This document shows positions 35,306 to 44,614 of a stretch of 64,000 nucleotides of DNA, piece by piece. Position numbers and translations under genes: made by a program. Under the pieces are notes generated by a model. That model searched no databases. It worked only from the letters and a program-made list of their open reading frames with translations, and was not told the origin of the DNA. The stretch spans positions 54,966 through 118,965 of the forward strand of contig FR883366.1 of NCBI GenBank assembly GCA_000435835.1, in the 5' to 3' direction. Positions within the stretch are counted from its first letter, which is position 1. Every line of letters begins with the position of its first letter. Source of the stretch: Clostridium sp. CAG:221. Its GTDB lineage: Bacteria > Bacillota > Clostridia > Clostridiales > Clostridiaceae.

Positions 35306-36757
35306 ATGGATTTAAAAAACGAAAGAAATTTAAGTATGTTAGTGGATTTCTACGAACTAACAATGTCTAATGGATATTATGAAAACGGATATGCTGATTC
35401 AGTGGTATACTGTGATATGTTCTTTAGAAAAAATCCTGATGGAGCAAGTTTTTCAATTACAGCAGGCTTGCAGCAGTTTATAGAGTATATTAAGAACTTA
35501 AGCTTTTCAGAGGATGATATTGAATATTTAAGAGGAAAAAAGATATTTAATGAAGAGTTTTTAAAATATTTAGGAGATTTCAAGTTTAGCGGAGATATTT
35601 ATGCAATTCCAGAAGGAACTGTAGTATTTCCTAATGAACCAATTGTTACAGTAAGAGCAAAGGTAATGGAAGCTCAGTTTATTGAAACAATGCTATTATT
35701 ATCAATAAATCATCAAAGTCTTATAGCTACTAAAGCTAATAGAGTTGTTACAGCAGCTAATGGCAGAGTGGTAATGGATCTTGGAGCAAGAAGAGGTCAA
35801 GGTGCAGATGCAGCCATATTAGGTGCCAGAGCAGCTATAATCGGAGGCGTTTATGCAACAGCAACTACTATAACAGGAAAAGACTTTGGTGTAGATATAG
35901 TAGGGACAATGGCTCACTCATGGGTTCAATTCTTTGGAGATGAATATAAGGCATTTGAAGCTTATGCAAAAACTTATCCAGATAACTGTATGCTTCTTGT
36001 TGATACATACAGCGTTCTTAAGTCAGGAATTCCTAATGCCATAAGAATAGCTAAAGAAGTATTAGAACCAATGGGAAAAAGATTAAAAGGAATTAGACTT
36101 GATAGTGGAGATTTATCATATTTATCAAAGAAAGCAAGAAAAATGCTTGATGAAAATGGATTAAGAGATTGTAAGATAATTGCTTCCAATAGCTTAGATG
36201 AATTTATTATAAGAGATCTTGTAAGTCAAGATGCTAAGATTGATATTTATGGAGTTGGTGAAAGACTTATTACAGCTAAATCAGAACCAGTATTTGGTGG
36301 AGTTTATAAGCTGATGGCTGTGGAAGAAAATGGTGAAATAGTACCTAGAATTAAACTTTCAGAAAATGTAGAAAAGGTAACTAATCCTGGATACAAGCAA
36401 GTATGGAGATTATTTGATAGAGAAAGCAATAAAGCAATTGCAGATGTTATTACTTTAGCTCATGAAGTAATAGATGATAGCAAAGAATATGAAATATTTG
36501 ATCCAGTTCATACTTGGAAGAAGAAGCTTGTAACTAATTTCTATGCTAAAAAGCTTCAAGTTCCTGTATTTTTAAATGGGGAATGTGTTTATGAAAGTCC
36601 AGCTGTATTAGACATTAAAGCTCATTGTAGAGAAAGTGTAAATAGTTTATGGGATGAACAAAAGAGATTTACTAATCCACAGGAGTATTATGTAGATTTA
36701 TCACCTGATCTTTGGAATTTAAAAAATGAGATGATTAATAAATATAGCGAAAAATAA
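35306..36757 (+). CDS. pncB: Nicotinate phosphoribosyltransferase
   Basis: A 483-aa enzyme of NAD salvage, converting nicotinate and PRPP to nicotinate mononucleotide with ATP. It begins NLSMLVDFYELTMSNGYYEN, has RRGQGADAA, the autophosphorylated His in TMAHSWVQFF, RLDSGDLSYLSKKAR for the phosphate, and IYGVGERLIT. The length fits the long (PncB2-like) Gram-positive form. An ATG at 35297 touches the AAAGG ribosome site, so 35306 is preferred. A terminator shared with the convergent gene follows. Confidence 0.95.
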   Translation: MDLKNERNLSMLVDFYELTMSNGYYENGYADSVVYCDMFFRKNPDGASFSITAGLQQFIEYIKNLSFSEDDIEYLRGKKIFNEEFLKYLGDFKFSGDIYAIPEGTVVFPNEPIVTVRAKVMEAQFIETMLLLSINHQSLIATKANRVVTAANGRVVMDLGARRGQGADAAILGARAAIIGGVYATATTITGKDFGVDIVGTMAHSWVQFFGDEYKAFEAYAKTYPDNCMLLVDTYSVLKSGIPNAIRIAKEVLEPMGKRLKGIRLDSGDLSYLSKKARKMLDENGLRDCKIIASNSLDEFIIRDLVSQDAKIDIYGVGERLITAKSEPVFGGVYKLMAVEENGEIVPRIKLSENVEKVTNPGYKQVWRLFDRESNKAIADVITLAHEVIDDSKEYEIFDPVHTWKKKLVTNFYAKKLQVPVFLNGECVYESPAVLDIKAHCRESVNSLWDEQKRFTNPQEYYVDLSPDLWNLKNEMINKYSEK

Positions 36758-36764
36758 TAAATAA

Positions 36765-36816
36765 AAAAAGACAGTAAATAGAATGAAAAAATCAATCTAT
36801 TTATTGTCTTTTTTAT
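36765..36816. terminator. Bidirectional terminator overlapping the convergent gene's end
   Basis: GACAGTAAATAGA pairs with TCTATTTATTGTC, with A and T runs outside. The right arm lies within the last codons of the minus-strand gene. Confidence 0.8.
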
Positions 36817-37324
36817 TATAGATAACTAATCTGCTATAGTTTTCTATATACTCTGAAATTGCTTTATTTATAACATCATCTTTATTTAATTCAGGATGAT
36901 TTTTTAAAAAAGTATTTAAGGTATCCATTACAGAATCTTTCAAAACTATTCTATCCTGAAGTGAAAAAGTTTCTTGTAATGCGTTACCATTATTTTGATG
37001 ATTTTGTTTGTGATTTTGTAAATCATAATTAATGTTTCTAACAATTGTTTCTAATTCAAATATTCTCATTTCTAAGGCATATAATCTATCAGTTGGAGCA
37101 GAAGTTTCAGGGATGCAAGTTTTTGTAGATTTGGATACTTCCTTATATTTTAAAAAGTTTTTTCCATTGAAAGTGTAATTATATTTTTCCATAAGAGACT
37201 TAATAGAATTTTTCTTTATGCCTAAAAGAGTACTGATTTCATTTAAGCTATTTTTCTTGCTTAATTCTAAAATACAATTTACTTTGTTAATTTCGCTTAA
37301 ACCATTAAATTTAATTTTATCCAT
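36797..37324 (-). CDS. Putative DNA-binding protein with HTH and C-terminal RHH-like helix pair
   Basis: A 175-aa protein. Residues about 25-52 (NSLNEISTLLGIKKNSIKSL) look like a helix-turn-helix, followed by a basic linker, a coiled coil (LYALEMRIFELETIVRNINY) and a Gln/Asn/His-rich spacer. The end (DRIVLKDSVMDTLNTFLKNH) resembles ribbon-helix-helix or small helical oligomer domains. Such layouts occur in plasmid- or chromosome-encoded regulators. The target is unknown. It is single and divergent from the DUF445 gene, with ribosome site AGGTGAG. Confidence 0.6.
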   Translation of the reverse strand: MDKIKFNGLSEINKVNCILELSKKNSLNEISTLLGIKKNSIKSLMEKYNYTFNGKNFLKYKEVSKSTKTCIPETSAPTDRLYALEMRIFELETIVRNINYDLQNHKQNHQNNGNALQETFSLQDRIVLKDSVMDTLNTFLKNHPELNKDDVINKAISEYIENYSRLVIYNKKDNK

Positions 37325-37451
37325 AACTCACCTCATAAAATAAAGTATATGAATATTATACCATAAAATGGAAAACGATTAATAATTTTGTGGATAAATT
37401 TTCTTTGTAGTATAATATAGTAATTAACAGTAATAAAAGGAGAGAAAAACA

Positions 37452-40400
37452 TTGATAAACCCATTATTTTTAATACTTCAAAGTATTTCAGGGGGAGTGG
37501 CAGGATATATTACTAATAAGTATGCTGTAAATATGCTTTTTAAGGAATACACACCATTAAAGCTAGGAGGAGTAGTTAAGAAAAATAAAGAAAAATTTAT
37601 AGATGAAATAAGTACTTTAGTGGAAAAAGATATTATTAATGGAAAGACATTAAAGGAGCATATACATGGAGAAGAATTTAAGAAGCAGTTAGACATAACT
37701 GTAGAAGAGTTTTGGAATAGCGGTCTTAAAGAAGTATTTAATGATGTGAAAATAAAAGATATTTCATCATTTGAAGAAAGCAAAGAAAGTATCTTAGAAT
37801 TTACAGAAGTTAAAATGAAACTTGTATCAGATAAGCTATTAAAAAATATAGTAGACAATGTAAAAATTACAGAAATTTTATCAGCAAAGCATATATCTTA
37901 TATAACAGATATTGTTTATGAAGAAGCTTTTAAATACATAAAGTCAGAGCATAAGATTTCTGTTTTATTAACAGATATTTATCATCAAAATAATAGTTTG
38001 ATAATAAAAGATATCATTGATGAAGCTACGGAAAGAAAGATAAAAGCCAATATAGAAGAATTTATAATCAATTCATTAGAAAAGATATTAACTGATAAAG
38101 AAAAATTATCAAATATGATGGGAAAGATATATGATGTCATTAATATAGATGAAATAATAAATAATTTATTTAAGTCAATAGGATCTAATACATTAAATGA
38201 TTATTTTTCTGCAGAAGAAAAAAAAGAAATATCTTCAGCTTTATTTGCAAAAGGATCTGCACTTATAAATTCAGATAAGGGTGCTCATAGCGTAAATACT
38301 ATTTTAAGTCAGTTAATAAAAATAGCAAAAGATCTAGATTTTACATTGTATGAGTTATTGCCAGAAGAATCATCCATTAATCTTTCAAAGTTTATTGAAG
38401 AAATGACCATCAAAGCTATACCAAGCATATCAGAGTGGATTAGATTTAATAAAAATGAAGTTAATAAGATAATTGAAGACTCTATAGATGAATCCATTGA
38501 AGGCATGAATGGAAGTATCAAAAGGATAATAGTACAAAAAGTTAGAGATAGTCTTTTTAGTGATATATCAGAAAAAGCCAGTGTGGTAGATAAAATTATT
38601 TCTTATATAGATTCATATGAAATTAATGAAGAATCAGTAAAGAAGATATCAGAAGGTATAATAACTTATTTAGAGAGTAATAAGGTAAAAGATATAATAG
38701 TTAAGCTTGAAGAAGCAAATATCATAAGTTCAGATAAAATAACTGCATTAAGTAAACTGATTATTGAAAAGATTAATATACATGGTGAAAAAATATTAAA
38801 CCTATTAGTTGAATCAATATTTTCTAAAAAAATAAGTTCTTTCATTACAGAAGAAAGTGTTAATTTATTAAAAAGAAATGTGAAAGAAGAGCTTTTCTTA
38901 TTGATTTATAAAGAAAGAAAAGAAATATTAAGCTACTTACAGCCAAGAGTTATTAATAGTATTAATAATAAAATTGAGGAAGTAATTCATACTCCAATGG
39001 AAAAGCTTCTGCCAGAAGAGAAATTTACTAAGTTTTTAAAGAATGTAGATAGCTCATTATTACAGCTGCTACAGAATAATAAAAGAGAAATACTAGAGCC
39101 TATTAATACAAGAATAATAAGTAAGGTAGCTGAAATAGATTTAATTAAGGTGCTAGATAATGAAAAAGACAAATTAGAAAATTTCATGGTAAAACTTGTG
39201 GTAAATCTTGAAAAAGAAATCATAAGTAAATATTCTGAAAATACTTTAGATGAATTTATAGATTATATATGCAATAAAGAAAAATTAATAGAAACTTCAA
39301 AGGATAAGTTATATAAGTATATAGATAACAATATTGAAGAAATGCTTAATGGCAATATAAAGAATATTATCTATGATAATTTGATAAAGTTTAATGAAGA
39401 GGAAATATGTGATCTTGCTCAAGCATTTATGGGAAATGAACTTAAGCCATTATCAGTATTTGGAGGTATTTTAGGGCTTATTGTTGGATGTATTTATGGG
39501 TTATTTTATGGAAATGCTTCTATAAGTGGATTTTCAAGTAGTATAGGTTCTACAGTGATATCTTGTATTATTATGGCTATGATAGGCGTAGGCACCAATG
39601 TTATAGCTTTAAAAATGTTATTTTATCCATATAAGAGAAATAAGTTCTTAGCTAAAATACCATTCTTAAGGAAATTTTCTTTGGGATATATTCCAGCACA
39701 TAAGGATACCATGGCAAGAGGTATAGGTTATGTTATTGATGAAGAACTGTTAAATGGTGAAAGAGTAAAAATGCTATTAAGTTCTAAAAAAGATATGTTT
39801 AAGGGATATCTTATCAGCAGTATATCTGAAAGTAACTATAAAGTAATAATGGATTCAATAAAAGAAAAGAAAGAAACCATAGTAGACTTTTTATATAATG
39901 GAATGAAAAAAAATATAGAAAATAATAAAGCGAAGATAGCAGAAAGAGCAGTGGAAGGTATAGGAAATGTAAGTGTTGAAAAAATTGTAAAGCCAAGAAC
40001 TATATCTAAAATCATCCTTGATACTAGAAAGCTATCATTAATTTTTGCAGAGAAAACAGCAGATTATCTTGAAGATAAAATAAAAACTGATAAAAAGTGT
40101 AAAGAGTTTATGAAAGAAGAGCAGTTTATTAAAATAAGAACAGATGTGAATAGTAGCTTAAAGGACGTTTTACTAAATAAGAGTAAAGACATATTAAATG
40201 AAGAAAATATTAAAAAGATAATCCTTAAAGGTGAGGATAAATATCAAACTATCATTAATAAGCCTTTATGTGAAATTATCTCTAAAGAAAAAAGTGAAAA
40301 TTTAAGAAAATATATTAAAGATAAATCAATGTTATGGATATTTAATGAAAGTGAAAGCTATTTTGAAAATGAAATTTCAGGGTTTTTACAAAAAGAAATT

Positions 40401-41660
40401 GATGGTGATAATACCATTGGCAATGTATTTGGTGGAAAGCTAGCAGCATATATTGATAGTAATATACCTAAGTTAAGTAGATATGTTATTAGCAAAGGGG
40501 AAAACTATTTAAAAGCCAATAGAAATAATTTTAGTGAAAAGGTAAGAAACCAAATCAAATCAGGACTTAATTTCCTTGAAAGAGGAGCATATATGATGTT
40601 TGGTGGGGATGATATTGTTGACAGATGTGTAGATACAATAATAGATATTAAAGTGCCTATATTTTTAGATAATAAATATTTAGAAATTACGTCAATAGTT
40701 CAAAATACATTATCATATTCTGTTTATCCTACACCAATAAAGAGTTTACAGCTTAAAGCAAAAGAAATTAATTGTAGTAAAGTACTAGATAGTATATATA
40801 TAAGCCTTAATAAATCTCAGTATGTAAAAGAAAATATTGAAGATGTTATTGATGAGGCTATTAACATAATATTAAATGAAAATCTTAAGGAGTTTCTATC
40901 TTTCACAGATTTGACTTCATTAAAAGATATCTGTCATAAATTTAGTAACCAGTTAAAGCTTGTTATAGAGGTCAGTAGAGATAATTTAGTAAATAATATA
41001 GATGAAATAATTAAGTGCACAGATAAGATAATAGATGAAGAATTTATACAGCATATACAAGAAACAGCTATAAATAAAGTAATGCTAGCAGTAAAAAGAG
41101 AAGATATAGTAAGGTGTACTAAAGGAATATTGAATATAGTTGTTAATAATGAGCAGTTTGCAATAACCCTTGAAAAAATAGCAAATGAATTTTATGAAGA
41201 GGTAGTTAGAAAAGCATCATTAAATGATTTTATTGATAAAGAATATTCTATAGAGTGTATGAAAGCTTATATTGAAACTGCATTTAATAATAAAAGCTTC
41301 AATGATACTAATAGAGAAATAATCAATGTAATTTATGAAGAGATAATTAATGACGGTGTGAACTTTATTAAAGAGGATACAAAGGATGATGTCATCTGTA
41401 GAGTTATTGAAGCTGTATTAAATGTTACATTTAACAATACTAGTGAACTTTTAAAAGCTGTAAATTTAAAGCAGGTCACTATGGAACAAATAGCAATAAT
41501 GGAGCCAAAGGAAATACACATTATGTTTAATGGTTTTGCCGGAGATTTCTTTAAAAAATTATATTTATATGGAAGTTTTGGTGCTATCTTTGGAATCAAT
41601 TTATGGCTTTCAATTGCCTGGGGAATAATAGAAGAGATTAATAATAAAAGGACAGCTTAA
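37452..41660 (+). CDS. Giant DUF445 protein with two modules, 1402 aa
   Basis: A membrane protein starting at TTG (AAAGGAG upstream), with N-terminal helix NPLFLILQSISGGVAGYITN and the DUF445 opening NKYAVNMLFKEY and PLKLGGVVKKNKEKF. At residues 666-735 two further membrane helices lead into a second copy of that opening: NVIALKMLFYPYKRNKFLAK, then GYIPAHKDTMARGIGYVI. A last helix lies near 1375. The 600-residue stretches between are helical and charged, with long coiled-coil character and likely amphipathic alpha-helices. Ordinary DUF445/YheB proteins are about 370-480 residues, so this looks like an internal duplication with expansion. Function of the family is unknown. A bacterial analogue of tethering or lipid-transfer scaffolds is only a guess. 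Confidence 0.85.
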   Translation: MINPLFLILQSISGGVAGYITNKYAVNMLFKEYTPLKLGGVVKKNKEKFIDEISTLVEKDIINGKTLKEHIHGEEFKKQLDITVEEFWNSGLKEVFNDVKIKDISSFEESKESILEFTEVKMKLVSDKLLKNIVDNVKITEILSAKHISYITDIVYEEAFKYIKSEHKISVLLTDIYHQNNSLIIKDIIDEATERKIKANIEEFIINSLEKILTDKEKLSNMMGKIYDVINIDEIINNLFKSIGSNTLNDYFSAEEKKEISSALFAKGSALINSDKGAHSVNTILSQLIKIAKDLDFTLYELLPEESSINLSKFIEEMTIKAIPSISEWIRFNKNEVNKIIEDSIDESIEGMNGSIKRIIVQKVRDSLFSDISEKASVVDKIISYIDSYEINEESVKKISEGIITYLESNKVKDIIVKLEEANIISSDKITALSKLIIEKINIHGEKILNLLVESIFSKKISSFITEESVNLLKRNVKEELFLLIYKERKEILSYLQPRVINSINNKIEEVIHTPMEKLLPEEKFTKFLKNVDSSLLQLLQNNKREILEPINTRIISKVAEIDLIKVLDNEKDKLENFMVKLVVNLEKEIISKYSENTLDEFIDYICNKEKLIETSKDKLYKYIDNNIEEMLNGNIKNIIYDNLIKFNEEEICDLAQAFMGNELKPLSVFGGILGLIVGCIYGLFYGNASISGFSSSIGSTVISCIIMAMIGVGTNVIALKMLFYPYKRNKFLAKIPFLRKFSLGYIPAHKDTMARGIGYVIDEELLNGERVKMLLSSKKDMFKGYLISSISESNYKVIMDSIKEKKETIVDFLYNGMKKNIENNKAKIAERAVEGIGNVSVEKIVKPRTISKIILDTRKLSLIFAEKTADYLEDKIKTDKKCKEFMKEEQFIKIRTDVNSSLKDVLLNKSKDILNEENIKKIILKGEDKYQTIINKPLCEIISKEKSENLRKYIKDKSMLWIFNESESYFENEISGFLQKEIDGDNTIGNVFGGKLAAYIDSNIPKLSRYVISKGENYLKANRNNFSEKVRNQIKSGLNFLERGAYMMFGGDDIVDRCVDTIIDIKVPIFLDNKYLEITSIVQNTLSYSVYPTPIKSLQLKAKEINCSKVLDSIYISLNKSQYVKENIEDVIDEAINIILNENLKEFLSFTDLTSLKDICHKFSNQLKLVIEVSRDNLVNNIDEIIKCTDKIIDEEFIQHIQETAINKVMLAVKREDIVRCTKGILNIVVNNEQFAITLEKIANEFYEEVVRKASLNDFIDKEYSIECMKAYIETAFNNKSFNDTNREIINVIYEEIINDGVNFIKEDTKDDVICRVIEAVLNVTFNNTSELLKAVNLKQVTMEQIAIMEPKEIHIMFNGFAGDFFKKLYLYGSFGAIFGINLWLSIAWGIIEEINNKRTA

Positions 41661-41670
41661 AATATTACTA

Positions 41671-41707
41671 TGGAACATTTTCTTTTTTTAGAAGATGTTC
41701 CTTTTTT
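41671..41707 (+). terminator. Hairpin terminator of the DUF445 gene
   Basis: GGAACATTTTCT and AGAAGATGTTCC form a stem followed by T6. Confidence 0.85.
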
Positions 41708-41720
41708 ATCTAAAATTATA

Positions 41721-41749
41721 TTGACAATATTTAAGGTAAAGAGTATATT
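41721..41749 (+). promoter_or_regulatory. Sigma-A promoter upstream of the MATE leader
   Basis: TTGACA and TATATT are 17 bases apart. Transcription would start near 41757, about 195 bases before the MATE start codon. Confidence 0.75.
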
Positions 41750-41756
41750 ATAAATG

Positions 41757-41893
41757 TAAATAATAGTAAAAAGTTTATTTGCTTTTTATACAGGGAGTCG
41801 ATTTTATTCACTATTCTTGGGGAAACTGTGTTTATAATCCGTAGATGTAACAAAGTATGTAGCTTTGCGTATCTGCGGATTTATTTTATTTTG
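41757..41893 (+). ncRNA. Structured leader ending in a terminator-like hairpin, or small RNA
   Basis: The promoter at 41721 is followed by about 80 unassigned bases and then a two-part hairpin: ATCCGTAGAT (41837-41846) with ATCTGCGGAT (41871-41880), enclosing CAAAG/CTTTG, followed by TTATTTTATTTT. This has the form of an intrinsic terminator 60 bases before the MATE gene, so it is either an attenuator or riboswitch expression platform, or the end of a 135-base small RNA. I could not match it to ykkC, M-box, Mn, SAM or other riboswitch classes I know. Confidence 0.5.
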
Positions 41894-41952
41894 CAATGTA
41901 GAAAAATGTGTTATTATATATGCTGGTGAAAAAATAAAAAGGAGATGAATCA

Positions 41953-43290
41953 ATGACAAACGATATGACAACAGGCAATCCAGTGAAACTGATATTGCTA
42001 TTTTCAATTCCGCTTTTAATAGGAAATATATTTCAGCAGTTTTATAGTATGGTTGATACAATTATTGTTGGAAGATTTGTAGGAGTTGAAGCATTAGCAG
42101 CAGTAGGAACAACAAGTTCCATGGTGTTTTTAGTAAATGGATTTGTAATGGGGCTTACAAGCGGATTTGCAGTACTTATTTCTCAAAAGTATGGTGCTAA
42201 AGATGAAGCAGGAGTAAAGAAAGCTGTTGCAAGTTCAATTACTTTATCAATAATAGCCACTATAATTGTGACTTTCATAAGCGTAATTTCAGCAAAGCCT
42301 CTTTTAGCTCTTATGAACACTCCTTCTAATATAATGAAGGATGCGTCAACATACATAATTATTTTATATGCTGGAAATGTAGCTATTATATTCTATAATA
42401 TGATGGCTGCCATATTAAGAGCTTTAGGCGATAGCAAAACGCCTTTATATTTTCTTATAGTATCTTCAGTACTTAACATAATTTTAGATTTAGTACTTAT
42501 TATAAACTTCAAAATGGGAGTTGCAGGAGCGGCTTATGCAACAGTAATATCTCAAGGGGTTTCAGCGCTTTTATGTGTAATTTATACTTATAAGAAATAT
42601 AAAATATTAAGACTTAAAAAAGAAGATTTTAAAGTTAAGAAAAAGTATTATAGAAAACATTTAAAAGTTGGTATACCTATGGCACTTCAATTTTCCATAA
42701 CAGCCATAGGAATAATGACTGTACAAAGTGCTATAAATATATTTGGATCTACAGTAATTGCATCTTATGCAGCTGCTTCAAAAGTATTACAGTTAGTTAT
42801 GCAACCAGCTACTACTTTAGGTGTAACAATGGCAACATATTGTGGACAAAATATAGGAGCAAAAAGATATGACCGTATTAAATTAGGAGTTAAGAAGTGC
42901 GTACAAATTTCTATAATTACAAGCTTGATTTCTGCCATGGTACTTATTTTCTTAGGAAAATATTTTGTAATGATTTTTGTTAGCAATCCAGATGCAGAAA
43001 TATTATCTTATGCACAGCAAGTTTTAAATATTTCAGCAATTTTCTTCATTCCATTAGGGTTAATATTTGTTTATAGAAATGCACTTCAAGGAATAGGAGA
43101 TTCATTTATTCCAATGATGGCTGGAGTTTATGAACTTGTTGCTAGAGCTGTAGTAGCTTTTACCTTACCTAAAGTTTTAGAATTTATGGGAATATGTCTT
43201 GCAGATCCTGTTGCTTGGTTTGCAGCAGTAATACCATTAGCTTATACTTATTATAAAAGAGAAAAAAGTTTTAAGTATGAAAGTGAATAA
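41953..43290 (+). CDS. MATE-family multidrug/toxin efflux transporter
   Basis: A 445-aa protein with 12 predicted membrane helices, starting TGNPVKLILLFSIPLLIGNI, with the MATE features QQFYSMVDTIIVGRFVGVEA and its second-half repeat near GLIFVYRNALQGIGD. It exports cationic compounds with Na+ or H+. AAGGAG precedes the ATG. Expression may depend on the hairpin leader upstream. Confidence 0.92.
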   Translation: MTNDMTTGNPVKLILLFSIPLLIGNIFQQFYSMVDTIIVGRFVGVEALAAVGTTSSMVFLVNGFVMGLTSGFAVLISQKYGAKDEAGVKKAVASSITLSIIATIIVTFISVISAKPLLALMNTPSNIMKDASTYIIILYAGNVAIIFYNMMAAILRALGDSKTPLYFLIVSSVLNIILDLVLIINFKMGVAGAAYATVISQGVSALLCVIYTYKKYKILRLKKEDFKVKKKYYRKHLKVGIPMALQFSITAIGIMTVQSAINIFGSTVIASYAAASKVLQLVMQPATTLGVTMATYCGQNIGAKRYDRIKLGVKKCVQISIITSLISAMVLIFLGKYFVMIFVSNPDAEILSYAQQVLNISAIFFIPLGLIFVYRNALQGIGDSFIPMMAGVYELVARAVVAFTLPKVLEFMGICLADPVAWFAAVIPLAYTYYKREKSFKYESE

Positions 43291-43317
43291 AATTTCTAAA
43301 AAAGTTAGTGGGAAATA

Positions 43318-43346
43318 TTTACAATGGTTATTTGCCATAGTATAAT
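43318..43346 (+). promoter_or_regulatory. Strong promoter directly before a perfect hairpin
   Basis: TTTACA and TATAAT are exactly 17 bases apart. The predicted start near 43354 is only about 10 bases before the hairpin at 43364. Confidence 0.7.
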
Positions 43347-43363
43347 ATTAATATAGATAAGAC

Positions 43364-43400
43364 AAAGGAGTCACAAAAGATGTTTTGTGACTCCTTTTTG
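43364..43400 (+). terminator. Perfect 15-bp hairpin terminator with GATG loop
   Basis: AAAGGAGTCACAAAA (43364-43378), loop GATG, and TTTTGTGACTCCTTT, then TT. It ends the MATE transcript. It also contains AAGGAG and an ATG (43380) opening an 11-codon ORF, MFCDSFLSIKT, ending at 43415, so the same hairpin could act as an attenuator for the promoter at 43318. Confidence 0.8.
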
Positions 43401-43449
43401 TCTATAAAAACTTAACCATATATGTGTGAAAAGGGAGGGATGCTTGGCG

Positions 43450-43617
43450 ATGATAATATCAAATGATATAGAGTCTTTTATTAAGACTAAGGGAAAGGAG
43501 GAATGCTCAAACCTTAATATTGTCCGTGAAGAAGCAATAGTTTATTGGCACCATAGTGATATGAATAACTATGAAGCAGCCCAGAGGGAGATGATCCAAT
43601 TATCTAATCTACTGTAA
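43450..43617 (+). CDS. Hypothetical protein, 55 aa
   Basis: A short ORF with GGGAGG at 43433-43438. The start may be TTG 43444 or ATG 43450. The protein is polar and acidic (DIESFIKTKGKEECSN, then REEAIVYWHHSDMNNYEAAQ) with no signal peptide. No family is recognised. It is flanked by strong hairpins on both sides and has its own promoter, so it is probably a real gene. Confidence 0.55.
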   Translation: MIISNDIESFIKTKGKEECSNLNIVREEAIVYWHHSDMNNYEAAQREMIQLSNLL

Positions 43618-43690
43618 GGGAGATGATAATTAAATTTATATAAATATTGTTAATGTTTAATACTTGAAAATAATTAAAATCATAGATAGA

Positions 43691-43721
43691 AAAAGGAGTA
43701 GAACAAAATCTACTCCTTTTG
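43691..43721 (+). terminator. Hairpin terminator
   Basis: AAAAGGAGTAGA and TCTACTCCTTTT form a perfect stem. Confidence 0.9.
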
Positions 43722-43794
43722 ATTTATACTATAAATAATCTCTCCAGATAATAAGAGTACAAAGTTAAGGTCTTAAGAAAAAGGGGGAAGGAAG

Positions 43795-44490
43795 ATGTTA
43801 AAAGAAATTATAGGAAGCGTAAATATAAAGGTTATTTTAGAAATTATTTTTAAGACTTTACTTTGCATAGTTCTTGTAGGAGCAATTGGTTATAATCGTG
43901 AAAAGAAAGGTATGGTTGTAGGAATAAGAACCCATGTGCTTGTAGGGATGGTTGGTCTTTTAATTCAAATTACATCCCTAGAATATTATCGCATTAATGG
44001 AGGAAATAATGATCTATTTAGATTGGCAGGACAATATATATCAGGCATAGGTTTTCTTGGTGCAGGTACTATCCTTAAGGATAAAAGAAGTGTAAAAGGA
44101 TTAACTACTGCAGCATCAATATGCCTTGCAGCTTGTATAGGATTAGCTGTAGGATCAGGGGTATATTTAGGGGCTGTTATAATAACTATAGCATCCTATA
44201 TTTTCTTAACAGATATCTTTAGATTAAAAAAAATAAAGTCAATAAAAAGAAACTCTCATGTTTTTATTGAACTTGATTTAACAGGTGATACAGTAGTGTC
44301 CATGGAAAAGGTAAGAGATGGCTTAAAAATTGCTGGAGTTTGCATAATATCAATAGAGACAAAAAAGGTATCTATTGATAAAGCAAAAATAATCTTAAAG
44401 CTTAATGTAGATGATGAAGTAGATATTAATGATATTTTATCAGAACTTACTTATATAGATGAAGTTACTAAAGTTGAAGTTATTGGATAA
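43795..44490 (+). CDS. MgtC/SapB family membrane protein
   Basis: A 231-aa protein with four or five N-terminal helices bearing the family signatures GYNREKKGMVVGIRTHVLV and GIGFLGAGTILKDKR followed by VKGLTTAASICLAACIG. The C-terminal ~80 residues form an ACT-like soluble domain. MgtC relatives act in Mg2+ stress and in control of the F-type ATPase in some bacteria; the role here is not known. No M-box riboswitch was recognised upstream. RBS GGGGGAAGGA precedes the ATG. Confidence 0.9.
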   Translation: MLKEIIGSVNIKVILEIIFKTLLCIVLVGAIGYNREKKGMVVGIRTHVLVGMVGLLIQITSLEYYRINGGNNDLFRLAGQYISGIGFLGAGTILKDKRSVKGLTTAASICLAACIGLAVGSGVYLGAVIITIASYIFLTDIFRLKKIKSIKRNSHVFIELDLTGDTVVSMEKVRDGLKIAGVCIISIETKKVSIDKAKIILKLNVDDEVDINDILSELTYIDEVTKVEVIG

Positions 44491-44506
44491 ATAATTTTCA
44501 GGGGCC

Positions 44507-44537
44507 AAAATACCTGCATTTTATGCAGGTATTTTTA
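44507..44537 (+). terminator. Hairpin terminator
   Basis: AATACCTGCA and TGCAGGTATT form a perfect stem followed by Ts. Confidence 0.9.
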
Positions 44538-44614
44538 TATTAACCACATTGAAGGTTTTGGTAAAATAATGTATAATATACCATAAAATAACAAGTAAGG
44601 AGATAAAGTATATT

